Assembly: GCA_034437515.1 (NCBI GenBank) | Contig: DAOTTX010000341.1 | Location: 1 to 13,349 of the forward strand | Length of the DNA stretch: 13,349 bases | Source: DAOTTX01 sp034437515 | Lineage (GTDB): Bacteria; Chloroflexota; Anaerolineae; Aggregatilineales; Phototrophicaceae | Direction of reading: 5' to 3' | Shown here: positions 6,449 through 13,318 of the stretch, piece by piece | How the letters are laid out: each line of letters begins with the position of its first letter | Position numbering within the stretch: the first letter of the stretch is position 1 | Translations under genes and position numbers: made by a program | The notes under the pieces: model-generated | The model's database searches: none | Seen by the model: only the letters and a program-made list of their open reading frames with translations | Told to the model about the DNA's origin: nothing

Positions 6449-6598
6449 TCGTTGCAGATGGTGGTCAGCACACACTGTCATTGTGACCATACTGGCGGCA
6501 ACCACGCCCTGCAAACCCGTTACAACATTCCGATTGCCACACACCGCTGGGATGCAAACATGGTTAACAACCGAGATATAGAAGCGTGCCCGATGTAG
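6449..6598 (+). pseudogene. Metallo-beta-lactamase-fold fragment
   Basis: The frame reads VVSTHCHCDHTGGNHALQ then YNIPIATHRWDANMVNNRD before a stop at 6596. HCHCDH is the zinc-binding HxHxDH motif of the metallo-beta-lactamase fold, followed by the expected GGN and a later His. Only about 50 residues of a protein normally 200-300 long are present: the N-terminal strands and everything after the second zinc region are missing. Upstream the frame runs into the end of the DJ-1 gene without similarity, and downstream it joins a Uma2 remnant. It is a decayed fragment, not a working enzyme. Confidence 0.65.
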
Positions 6599-6899
6599 AC
6601 TTCACGAGCGCGGGGCGACTTCAGGCACGAGAGGACGTGGTACGTCGTGGCCCGGTGTTGCAGATGCCCGATCTCGTGGTGAAGATACAATCGCCTGGTC
6701 AAAGTGACAAATTGATGACGGATAAGGCCGCTTACTATCTCAAGAATGGAGTACTTATGATCTGTTGTACCCACGTAAGCGTCTGGTCGCAATATTGACC
6801 TCTGACGACCGTCACCTGCTCACACTTGACGACACGCTCGAAGGTGGTAACGTGCTACCTGGCTTTTCCATGCCTGTTGCTGAAATCTTCAAGCGTTAG
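6586..6899 (+). pseudogene. Uma2-family (DUF820) endonuclease remnant, 5'-truncated and frameshifted
   Basis: The first piece reads VPDVDFTSAGRL, then MPDLVVKIQSPGQSDKLM and TDKAAYYLKNG, the core of Uma2-like restriction-fold proteins (Asp in PDLVV, then the ExQ/K strand). After about 6762 the match continues in another frame: LLYPRKRLVAIL, LTLDDTLEGGNVLPGF, PVAEIFKR, stop at 6897. The shift fits a net loss of one base, for example a 4-base deletion where an expected MIWLLYPRKR reads ATGATCTG-TTGTAC. The N-terminal third is missing, and the second acidic residue of the usual ExK is read as IQS, so an active nuclease is unlikely. Uma2 genes are often multicopy in Chloroflexota and cyanobacteria. 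Confidence 0.75.
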
Positions 6900-6918
6900 T
6901 GAATCACAAGGATTATCC

Positions 6919-9273
6919 ATGCGCATAACCGCCTGGGATGCGAGACGTTTCGAGCCGTCTGAAGTTACCGGTAAGCAATCGAGGGTTCGTTCCTACACGG
7001 TGACGCTGACCATGTTGCTGCCGGTCGTCGCGTTTGTCATTATCGCGTTCGGTTTGCGTGTGGACGCGCTCGACCATACCAATATGAATTGGGACGAGGG
7101 CTACACCAACTGGATCGTGCATCTGCCGTTTGGTGAGATGATCGAGACGACGGCGCGTGATGTGCATCCACCGTTGTATTACACACTGCTGCGAGCGGCG
7201 TCCGCGTTTTCCGGTGACAGTTTATTCGCGTTGCGCTTTCTCTCGGTACTGCTAGGAACGGTCGGTGTGGCGCTGACGTTCGCGTTGGGTAAGCTGGTCG
7301 GCGGGTATCGTGTTGGATTGTTGGCGATGCTGCTGCTGGCGCTGGTGCGATCTAACATCGAAATCTCACAGTTGATGCGGATGCACATCCTGGCGACCGT
7401 GTTTGCGACGGGCGGGTTATGGGCGACTGTGCGCTTCTGGGAGCATCCGCGCCGGCGGGGAGCGGGTGTCATCTATGTGCTGTGTGTTGCCGGCGCACTG
7501 TATAGTTTTTATCTGGCGGTGGTGCTGCCGGTGGCGACCAACCTGGCGTTTCTAATCGTCTGGTGGCGGCGGGGCCGGGGACGTGACTTCTTCTTGCGGT
7601 GGGTCGGCTTGCAGATAGCGGCGGCTGTGCTGTTCTTGCTCTGGGCGCTGTATGCGGTCGGCTTGATGCATGGTTGGAATGCAGAACAGGAGTCGGCATT
7701 TGGCTTTTTCGTGCAGACATATTTCGTCGTCTTAACCGCCGGCGTCTCCGCGTTCTGGGACTCTTATGTGCCCTGGGTGGTGCTGTTTTTGTTGTTCACT
7801 ATTGCTGGTACGGGCTGGTTGTTCTGGCAGGCGCGGCAGCGTGGTGACGACCAAACACAAGAACAAGTTTTTCTGCTTTACGTCGCTGTGTTGACACCGG
7901 TGCTGATTGTGTTTTTGCTCACGCTGCCGTTCCATGATCTCGGACGTCCGTTGGCGGCGCGGTATCTGGTGCTGCTTTCTGCGGCATTCTATACGTTGGC
8001 CGCGCTGGCTGTGATGGTGCTGGCGCGGCGTCATGTGGCGCTCGGTGTGATAAGTGCGTTGGTGATTCTGGGCATCGGCACGGTTGGCATGGTTGATACG
8101 ACCACTCAAAATGTCCGCCGTGACCTGTATGTATCGCTGGCAACGACACTCGAAGCCCACCGGCAACCGGCGGACGCGGTGGTGCTGTACAACGATTGGG
8201 CGTGGACGCTATTCGAGAGTGTCTATGATGATGAGTGGGTCAAGGTGCCCTACGAAGCGGACATCGACGCAGCTTACGCTAACCTGATCTTATCGACCGT
8301 GTGGGAAGATGCGCCAGCGGTGTGGGTGGTCGAGCATCCCGGTGCGCTAGCGGATGACCCTGATCGTGAGATTATCCGCTGGCTCGAAGAACGTGCGGTT
8401 TACAGTGAGTCAATGCGGTTCAACGAGAATACACTGCATGTTTACGTCAAAGACGAGGCACGCATCGCCACGCTCGATGATGTCGTATCAGATGTCACCA
8501 TACCCGATCACGCGGCAACAGCGTCTATCGGGCTGCGCGGTGCAGAACCATTGCTCGGTCGTTATCCCATTGGGGATAGCATTATTACTGCGCTGTACTG
8601 GTCGGAACCTCCTATGGAGCCGGTCACTGTGACTTTACAGGGTACCGAAGCCACACGCATGTTTGAGTTTGAAGTACCGCAGGTTACGCAGGGAATCACA
8701 CGGCAGGTGGTCAATTTGCCGTTGCAGGTCGATCTCCCCGCCGGACGCTATCGGGTTGTCCTGACCGACCCGGCAGCAGTTGAGCTTGGTGAGGTGACAT
8801 CGGTCAACATGGCACCTGATGTGTTTGTCGCAGAGACCGATGTGCCGCACCGGTTGGATGTACCCATCGGTGAGGCGATAACGCTGGTTGGCTATGATCT
8901 CTCCGACGATACATTCACACCGGGCGACCGCTTAGCGGTCGAACTCTATTGGCGAACGTCTGAAATCCTCGACGAACGTTACAAAGTGTCGGTGTTTGCG
9001 CTGGGTGATGCTTTCAATCCGTTGACGAACAATCCCTTATGGGGGCAGGTGGATAGCGAACCGCTCAACTGGAACTTCCCGACCACGCAGTGGCCGCCGG
9101 GGGAGATCATCCATGATTCGTATGTGTTCGAACTTGATGCAAATACGCCAGCCGGTGAGTATGATATTGGTATCGTAGTGTATGGCCTGGTCGATGGTGC
9201 TCGCTTGCCAATCGCCGAAAACGAAAGTACGCTAGAAGATGTCGCAACACTCGAAACGGTGATGGTGGAATAA
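6919..9273 (+). CDS. GT39-type membrane glycosyltransferase with C-terminal beta-rich domain
   Basis: The 784-residue protein has a hydrophobic N-terminal half with about ten to twelve membrane segments between roughly residues 27 and 393 and a soluble second half. The first outer loop carries NWDEGYTNW, with D59/E60, and DVHPPLYY (81-88), the acidic and HPP motifs of the GT-C, GT39/ArnT/PMT_2-like transferases that use polyprenyl-phosphate sugars outside the membrane. ISQLMRMHIL (149-158) follows. Residues 400-520 form a mixed extracytoplasmic region; 530-784 look all-beta, including ITLVGYDLSDDTFTPGDRL. It probably glycosylates a lipid or surface component; donor and acceptor are unknown. 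ATG 6919 is chosen for AAGGA (6908-6912); an upstream TTG at 6826 would read the Uma2 remnant in a foreign frame. The stop overlaps the next gene's start by one base (TAATG). Confidence 0.85.
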   Translation: MRITAWDARRFEPSEVTGKQSRVRSYTVTLTMLLPVVAFVIIAFGLRVDALDHTNMNWDEGYTNWIVHLPFGEMIETTARDVHPPLYYTLLRAASAFSGDSLFALRFLSVLLGTVGVALTFALGKLVGGYRVGLLAMLLLALVRSNIEISQLMRMHILATVFATGGLWATVRFWEHPRRRGAGVIYVLCVAGALYSFYLAVVLPVATNLAFLIVWWRRGRGRDFFLRWVGLQIAAAVLFLLWALYAVGLMHGWNAEQESAFGFFVQTYFVVLTAGVSAFWDSYVPWVVLFLLFTIAGTGWLFWQARQRGDDQTQEQVFLLYVAVLTPVLIVFLLTLPFHDLGRPLAARYLVLLSAAFYTLAALAVMVLARRHVALGVISALVILGIGTVGMVDTTTQNVRRDLYVSLATTLEAHRQPADAVVLYNDWAWTLFESVYDDEWVKVPYEADIDAAYANLILSTVWEDAPAVWVVEHPGALADDPDREIIRWLEERAVYSESMRFNENTLHVYVKDEARIATLDDVVSDVTIPDHAATASIGLRGAEPLLGRYPIGDSIITALYWSEPPMEPVTVTLQGTEATRMFEFEVPQVTQGITRQVVNLPLQVDLPAGRYRVVLTDPAAVELGEVTSVNMAPDVFVAETDVPHRLDVPIGEAITLVGYDLSDDTFTPGDRLAVELYWRTSEILDERYKVSVFALGDAFNPLTNNPLWGQVDSEPLNWNFPTTQWPPGEIIHDSYVFELDANTPAGEYDIGIVVYGLVDGARLPIAENESTLEDVATLETVMVE

Positions 9274-10097
9274 TGGCACAGCTTCCAGATAATTTTCAGT
9301 TCAGCCAGAGTAACTTACAGGACTACGTTGAATGTCCACGCCGCTTTGAGTTGCGCTACATTCAGGGATTGAGATGGCCTGCCGCCGAAGCCGAACCGAT
9401 TGCCGAGCACGAACGCCATATGCGACAGGGCCAGGTCTTTCACCATATGATCCACCAGCACCAGATCGGTATTCCGGCGGCGACACTCACGCCGCTGGCA
9501 ACTGACCCTGATCTGCGGTCGTGGTGGCAGAATTATCTCGATACGGATCTGCTGGAAACATTACCGGCAAACCGGGAACCGGAGGTGATGCTATCGGCAT
9601 CGCTTGGCAATCATCGTTTGCTTGCAAAGTACGACCTGTTGGCGATTGATAACGAACGTGCGGTCATCGTCGATTGGAAAACGTCCCGCCGGGTGCCAAG
9701 CTCGGAAAAGCTAGCACAGCGGTTGCAAACTATCGTCTATCGTTATCTGCTGGTCGAGGCCGGTGCCGTATTCAACGACGGTGTACCGATCAATCCCGAA
9801 CAGGTTGAGATGATCTATTGGTTTGCGGCTGAACCGAATACGACCGTTCGCTTCTCATATGACTCTGTGACACACCAGACCGCTGCTGAGTATTTGCATG
9901 GGTTGGCAGCGGAGATAGAAGCACGATCTGTGTTCGACTTGACGACGGATACCCACAAGTGTCACTTTTGCACCTATCGTTCTTTGTGTGAACGTGGTAC
10001 TCGCGCCGGTGCGTTTGAATCACTCGACGCTGACGAAGATGCCGTTACCGAAGATTTCGATTTCGACTTTGATCAAATCGCCGAAGTGGAGTTTTAG
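9273..10097 (+). CDS. PD-(D/E)XK nuclease, Cas4/AddB-like with Fe-S cysteines
   Basis: The 274-residue protein is of the RecB/Cas4-like nuclease family (PDDEXK_1). FSQSNLQDYVECPRRFELRY (10-29) is the family N-terminus with C21; GQVFHHMIH (53-61) gives the motif His; YDLLAID has D121; VIVDWKTSRR (131-140) holds D134 and K136 of the D-x-K core; LQTIVYRYLL (151-160) supplies the Q-x3-Y motif. CHFCTYRSLC adds C230, C233 and C239, so four cysteines can hold a [4Fe-4S] cluster as in Cas4 and AddB. An acidic tail (250-274, rich in Asp/Glu/Phe) follows. Expected activity is metal-dependent DNA end processing, probably single-strand directed. It starts inside the stop of the glycosyltransferase gene, so translation is coupled. 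There is no helicase domain and no CRISPR array nearby; recJ lies 253 bp downstream. Confidence 0.87.
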   Translation: MAQLPDNFQFSQSNLQDYVECPRRFELRYIQGLRWPAAEAEPIAEHERHMRQGQVFHHMIHQHQIGIPAATLTPLATDPDLRSWWQNYLDTDLLETLPANREPEVMLSASLGNHRLLAKYDLLAIDNERAVIVDWKTSRRVPSSEKLAQRLQTIVYRYLLVEAGAVFNDGVPINPEQVEMIYWFAAEPNTTVRFSYDSVTHQTAAEYLHGLAAEIEARSVFDLTTDTHKCHFCTYRSLCERGTRAGAFESLDADEDAVTEDFDFDFDQIAEVEF

Positions 10098-10114
10098 ACA
10101 TAGGCCTTCATCGC

Positions 10115-10208
10115 TTCGTGATCGCTGGAAATCTTAAATTTTTGTTCTTGGATTACGTTCGGTGGGACTGAACCACAAAACTTTACGTGTGCAGCAGGCG
10201 ATCACGAA
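10115..10208. repeat. 11-bp perfect inverted repeat flanking 72 bases
   Basis: TTCGTGATCGC (10115-10125) and GCGATCACGAA (10198-10208) are exact reverse complements in the gap between the nuclease gene and recJ. The intervening 72 bases contain GTTCGGT and ACTGAAC, a weaker nested pair. It may be a structured RNA, a regulatory leader, or the ends of a small non-coding element. No coding frame is seen in the gap. Confidence 0.5.
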
Positions 10209-10252
10209 CATGGCTGATAGCGCATCTTGGAAACAGCAATTCAAGTGCAAAT

Positions 10253-10350
10253 TTGACAAGGTCGGAATTCGCAATGCCATACTTCCTGTAGTCTGACTGA
10301 TTATATAAAATGACATTCACTTCGTCTGTAAGACGTAAAGATAATCCATT
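10253..10350 (+). promoter_or_regulatory. Possible promoter and leader of recJ
   Basis: TTGACA at 10253-10258 is a perfect -35 hexamer. The nearest -10-like sequence, CATACT (10278-10283), is 19 bases away; a stronger AT-rich block TATATAAA (10303-10310) lacks a well-placed -35. A hairpin CGTCT-GTA-AGACG (10323-10335) stands directly before a weak AAAGA ribosome binding site (10337-10341), 9 bases from the ATG. The weak site suggests modest translation. Confidence 0.35.
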
Positions 10351-12606
10351 ATGAGCCATCCTCAAATACATCACCCACTTATCATTCAAACGCTGGCGCG
10401 GCGCGGCATCACCGATGCGGACGCGATTCGTGCGTTTCTCGATCCGTCATACTATACACCCTCTGCGCCGCTTGAACTGCCGGATATGGCGCAGGCCGTC
10501 GAGCGGATTGGCGCAGCAATCGATAGGGGTGAACGCATCCTCGTGTGGGGAGACTTTGATGTCGATGGACAGACCGCTACCGCGCTATTGGTACAGGCGC
10601 TACGCGGCGTCGGAGGGAAAGTCGATTACTATATTCCTAGTCGTCTGCTGGAAGGACACGGAATTGATGTGCCGAGACTTGGTTCACTCTTAGATGAAGC
10701 GATTAGCATCGTCATCACATGCGATACCGGCATCGCCGCACATGATGCGGTTGACTATGCTAACGGTCGTAACGTCGATGTAGTGATTACCGATCATCAT
10801 CAGTTGCCGGAGAAATTGCCAGCGGCTCATGCGGTTGTGAATCCGCAGAGATTGCCGGAAGCGCATCCGGCGCGGACCTTGCCGGGTGTCGGCTGTGCGT
10901 ATCTGGTGATGTATACGCTGTACGACCAGCTTGGGCGTGTTGATGAGATGATAATGTACCTTGATCTGGTCGCGTTGGGCATCGTCGCGGATGTTGCGGA
11001 ACAGGTCAAGGACACGCGCTATTACTTGCAACTTGGTCTGCGTCAACTGCGACAGACTCAACGCAGCGGCTTGCAAGAGGTGATGCGACTGGCGGAAGTA
11101 ATCCCTGAAAAGGCCGACGAAGAAGCAATCGGCTTTAGCATAGGCCCTCGGTTGAACGCACTAGGGCGGTTAGCGGATGCGAACGATGCCGTCGAGTTGC
11201 TGACGACAGATGATCTGGAACGTGCGCGTATTCTAGCAGGGGAACTAGAACGCCTCAACGCAGAGCGCAAGATGTTAACCGAACAGGTCTATCAAGCCGC
11301 GCAGGGACAGCTTGACGACAATCCGCAATTACTCAACGAGGCTGTGCTAGTGTTGTCACATTCAGAGTGGCCTGGTGGGATCGTCGGTATTGTCGCCAAT
11401 CGCCTCGTAGAGCAATACAAGCGTCCGGTCATCCTATTACGCAATTCCGGCGGACAGGCCAGCGGCTCAGCCCGTAGCGTTGCCGGCTGCAACATCACGG
11501 CTGCGATCGCCGCCCATAGTGATCTCTTAGACGGGTATGGTGGGCATACGATGGCGGCGGGTCTGCGGTTGCCAGTGGAAAATGTCGCAGAATTTCGCCG
11601 TAAGCTTTCACAGACAGTAACGAGGACGCTGCAAGAGGTAGATCTGATGCCAGATGCGCATGTTGATGCTGTCGTCTCGCTTGATGAACTCACATTGAAT
11701 TTACTGGACGTCATTAGTCAGATGGCACCGTTCGGGCCGGGTAATCCACCGTTGACGTTGGCTACGGAAAAACTCACCTTACAAAACATACGCCAACTAG
11801 GGCGTAGTGGCGATCACTACCGTTTGACGGTGGCTGACGAGCAGGAAAACACACGTCAAGTCGTCTGGTGGCGGGCGGATTTGGAGCGGATACCAAAAGG
11901 GCGCTTTGATCTAAAACACAACCTTAATTATAATTACTACAAGGGTGAACGTAAGCTGCAAATCACACTGGTGGATATACTTCCGGTCGATGAGGAGCCA
12001 CGTTCGTTCACAGAACGTGCTGATGTCGAAATCATCGATCACCGTTCAGTAGCACCAGAAGAAAAACGGCGACTGCTGGCAACCTATGCTGATGGCATGA
12101 TCTGGGCGGAAGGGCAGGTTGAGATTGAAAATGCACGTCGCCGCGATCAACTAAAGCCAGCAGAAACTTTGGTTGTTTGGTCTGTGCCTCCTGGATCAGA
12201 TGATTTTCGTATAGTTATGGAAGGCGTTAATCCGTCGCGCATCGTCTTTTTCGCCGAAGACACGACGACCGACTCCGTACAATTGTTTCTGCGGCGTTTT
12301 GGTGGTGTCATTAAACATGTCATCAACGCTAAATCGGGTTGTGTCAGCCTGGATGAACTCTGTGGTGTGGTGGGGCATCGGCGGGCGACAATTCGAGCAG
12401 GATTAAATTGGTTAGTGGCACGAGGTAACATCACATTTGCTGAGAACGAAAAAACAATCGAGATACAGACAATTGGGGTAGGGCGCAAAGCTGAACAGCA
12501 AGAAACGACTGTTCGTCTAACCAACTTGCTACGCGAAACTGCTGCCTACCGTGCATACTTTCGCAAAGCGGATATTCAGAGTTTGATTCAAACCGAGAAA
12601 ATATAG
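10351..12606 (+). CDS. recJ: Single-stranded-DNA-specific exonuclease RecJ, long form
   Basis: RecJ degrades single-stranded DNA 5' to 3' in recombination, mismatch and base-excision repair. The DHH phosphoesterase motifs are all present: GDFDVDG (67-73), CDTG (114-117), TDHHQ (137-141) and ALGIVADV (208-215). FSIGPRLNALGRL (262-274) follows. The DHHA1 domain has SEWPGGIVGIVANRL (338-352) and DGYGGHTMAAG (394-404), and MAPFGPGNPP (458-467) opens the OB-like domain. The core ends near residue 550, the size of an E. coli-type RecJ (about 577). A further 200 residues follow, with TLVVWSVPPG, NPSRIVFFAED and a winged-helix-like stretch (about 675-715); this resembles the C-terminal extension of long RecJs such as that of Bacillus. 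ATG 10351 is the first plausible start. The upstream gap of 253 bp suggests its own promoter. No strong terminator follows; ATCGAG/CTCGAT (12609-12638) is only a weak pair. Confidence 0.97.
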   Translation: MSHPQIHHPLIIQTLARRGITDADAIRAFLDPSYYTPSAPLELPDMAQAVERIGAAIDRGERILVWGDFDVDGQTATALLVQALRGVGGKVDYYIPSRLLEGHGIDVPRLGSLLDEAISIVITCDTGIAAHDAVDYANGRNVDVVITDHHQLPEKLPAAHAVVNPQRLPEAHPARTLPGVGCAYLVMYTLYDQLGRVDEMIMYLDLVALGIVADVAEQVKDTRYYLQLGLRQLRQTQRSGLQEVMRLAEVIPEKADEEAIGFSIGPRLNALGRLADANDAVELLTTDDLERARILAGELERLNAERKMLTEQVYQAAQGQLDDNPQLLNEAVLVLSHSEWPGGIVGIVANRLVEQYKRPVILLRNSGGQASGSARSVAGCNITAAIAAHSDLLDGYGGHTMAAGLRLPVENVAEFRRKLSQTVTRTLQEVDLMPDAHVDAVVSLDELTLNLLDVISQMAPFGPGNPPLTLATEKLTLQNIRQLGRSGDHYRLTVADEQENTRQVVWWRADLERIPKGRFDLKHNLNYNYYKGERKLQITLVDILPVDEEPRSFTERADVEIIDHRSVAPEEKRRLLATYADGMIWAEGQVEIENARRRDQLKPAETLVVWSVPPGSDDFRIVMEGVNPSRIVFFAEDTTTDSVQLFLRRFGGVIKHVINAKSGCVSLDELCGVVGHRRATIRAGLNWLVARGNITFAENEKTIEIQTIGVGRKAEQQETTVRLTNLLRETAAYRAYFRKADIQSLIQTEKI

Positions 12607-12747
12607 CAATCGAGGGCAAAATGAAACAATCTCTCGATAGTATTTCACTACATGGAAGATAAATTTTGTGTAGTAATTGGTATATCAACCGCTCGCGCAT
12701 GCCTCACGATACAGAATCGATCATTTTGGTTCCTTTTTTCGTGGTCG
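12607..12747. other. Non-coding stretch after recJ, nothing recognised
   Basis: No gene-like frame is seen. A weak inverted repeat, ATCGAG (12609-12614) and CTCGAT (12633-12638), has an 18-base loop and no T-run, and a T-rich patch lies near 12724-12739. Neither makes a convincing terminator. Confidence 0.4.
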
Positions 12748-12828
12748 AGGGGGTTTCGGCAGTGGCTATGCCATAATGCCATATGTCAGAAGTTTTGACA
12801 TATGGCATTCGTACTGTCGAAACTCCCT
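12748..12828 (+). repeat. 81-nt nested inverted repeat
   Basis: The inner arms, AATGCCATATGTCA (12775-12788) and TGACATATGGCATT (12796-12809), are a perfect 14-bp pair around GAAGTTT. The outer arms, AGGGGGTTTCGGCAGT (12748-12763) and ACTGTCGAAACTCCCT (12813-12828), pair at 14 of 16 positions; both exceptions are G-T, so as + strand RNA all 16 would pair. Between the left arms, 11 bases hold GGC-TAT-GCC, against 3 bases on the right. It could be a miniature-element core, a structured RNA or a strong hairpin in single-stranded DNA. The left arm shares GGTTTCGGCA with the tandem repeat downstream. Confidence 0.75.
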
Positions 12829-12905
12829 GAAATAGTGAAAACAAGATCTTTAGTGACCCATTGTGGTCGTTTCAAGAACAATAATGCGGCGTTTTCGACC
12901 TCAGA
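12829..12905. other. Spacer between the two repeat blocks, nothing recognised
   Basis: AT-rich sequence without repeats, promoter-like pairs or any convincing coding frame. Confidence 0.35.
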
Positions 12906-13228
12906 ATAGGTTTTGGCAATACCCTACTGCCATAACCCCGGAGGTTTCGGCAACAGCATACTGCCATAACCCCCCTCTTAACCGTTTTTCGGTAGCCGAT
13001 CGTCGAACGTCTGCCGTTGGCATTCGTGCGCTCAATCAGCTCGATTACGCCGGATTCGGGCAAGGCTTCGACCGATGCATTGACCTCCTTACGATTTTTG
13101 ATACCCGTGCCGCGGTGGATCTCGCACCTGGTCGTCGGCTGTTCGTTCTGCGTGCGCTTGATGAACTCGATGATCTTCTGCTCGTTTCTGATATCCTGAC
13201 TGACATTGATTACGAGATGTAGATGCGT
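12872..13228 (-). pseudogene. Open frame resembling a winged-helix C-terminus, truncated
   Basis: The frame is open from an upstream stop (13229-13231) to a stop at 12872, with no ATG or well-placed start, so it looks like the 3' part of a cut gene. The segment near 13200-12985 reads DIRNEQKIIEFIKRTQNEQP, then TGIKNRKEVNASVEALPESG and VIELIERTNANGRRSTIGYR. This pattern (helix, turn, recognition helix, then a Gly-Arg-rich wing ending in TxGYR) suits a winged-helix DNA-binding domain like those ending replication or primase-type ATPases of plasmids and phages. The tail continues into the 34-bp repeats. The family name is a guess from pattern only. A + strand frame over the same bases (12863-13222) is less convincing. 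Confidence 0.4.
12906..12973. repeat. 34-bp tandem repeat, two copies of an imperfect palindrome
   Basis: Copies at 12906-12939 and 12940-12973 agree at 28 of 34 bases. Each has GGTTTyGGCA at its left (12909-12918 and 12943-12952) and TACTGCCATAACCCC at its right (12925-12939 and 12959-12973). GGTTTyGGCA and TGCCATAACC are nearly reverse complements, so each unit is itself an imperfect palindrome. A third, degenerate copy starts at 12752 (GGTTTCGGCA, then TGCCATAA) inside the 81-nt inverted repeat. On the - strand each unit can read Gly-Tyr-Gly-Ser...Leu-Pro-Lys-Pro, but the 34-bp period breaks the frame. Confidence 0.75.
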
Positions 13229-13318
13229 CTATGGGTACCGGGCGGCTACCTTCAATGGACGGACGTCAACGGCACCTTGCCGGCGGCGACGTTCACGGTG
13301 GATAGCAGCGGGAATTAG
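13223..13318 (+). pseudogene. Short C-terminal-like coding remnant
   Basis: A 31-codon frame reads MRLWVPGGYLQWTD then VNGTLPAATFTVDSSGN before a stop at 13316. The alternating Thr/Val/Gly composition looks like the last strands of a secreted beta-sandwich protein, but there is no ribosome binding site and the piece is too short to assign. It may equally be chance. Nothing was recognised in 13319-13349. Confidence 0.2.

Noticed and set aside
6586..6899. Functional Uma2 nuclease expressed by programmed frameshift
   Set aside because: No slippery heptamer was seen at the frame change near 6760, and the N-terminal part of the protein is missing.
6826..6918. Earlier TTG start for the glycosyltransferase
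   Set aside because: This stretch encodes the end of the Uma2 remnant in a different frame, and AAGGA sits correctly before ATG 6919.
7732..8166. - strand open frame rich in His and Gln inside the glycosyltransferase gene
   Set aside because: Its composition is the complement of Leu/Val-rich membrane segments; it has no start signals or recognisable domain.
12609..12638. Rho-independent terminator of recJ
   Set aside because: The stem is 6 bp with an 18-base loop and no following T-run.
12748..12973. CRISPR array
   Set aside because: Only two or three diverged repeat units occur with no regular unique spacers; the units are directly adjacent, which does not fit a CRISPR layout. The Cas4-like nuclease has no cas genes around it.
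12863..13222. + strand open frame across the repeats, 119 codons
   Set aside because: It starts in AT-rich spacer, crosses the tandem repeats, has no ribosome binding site and shows no family pattern; the - strand reading is more protein-like.
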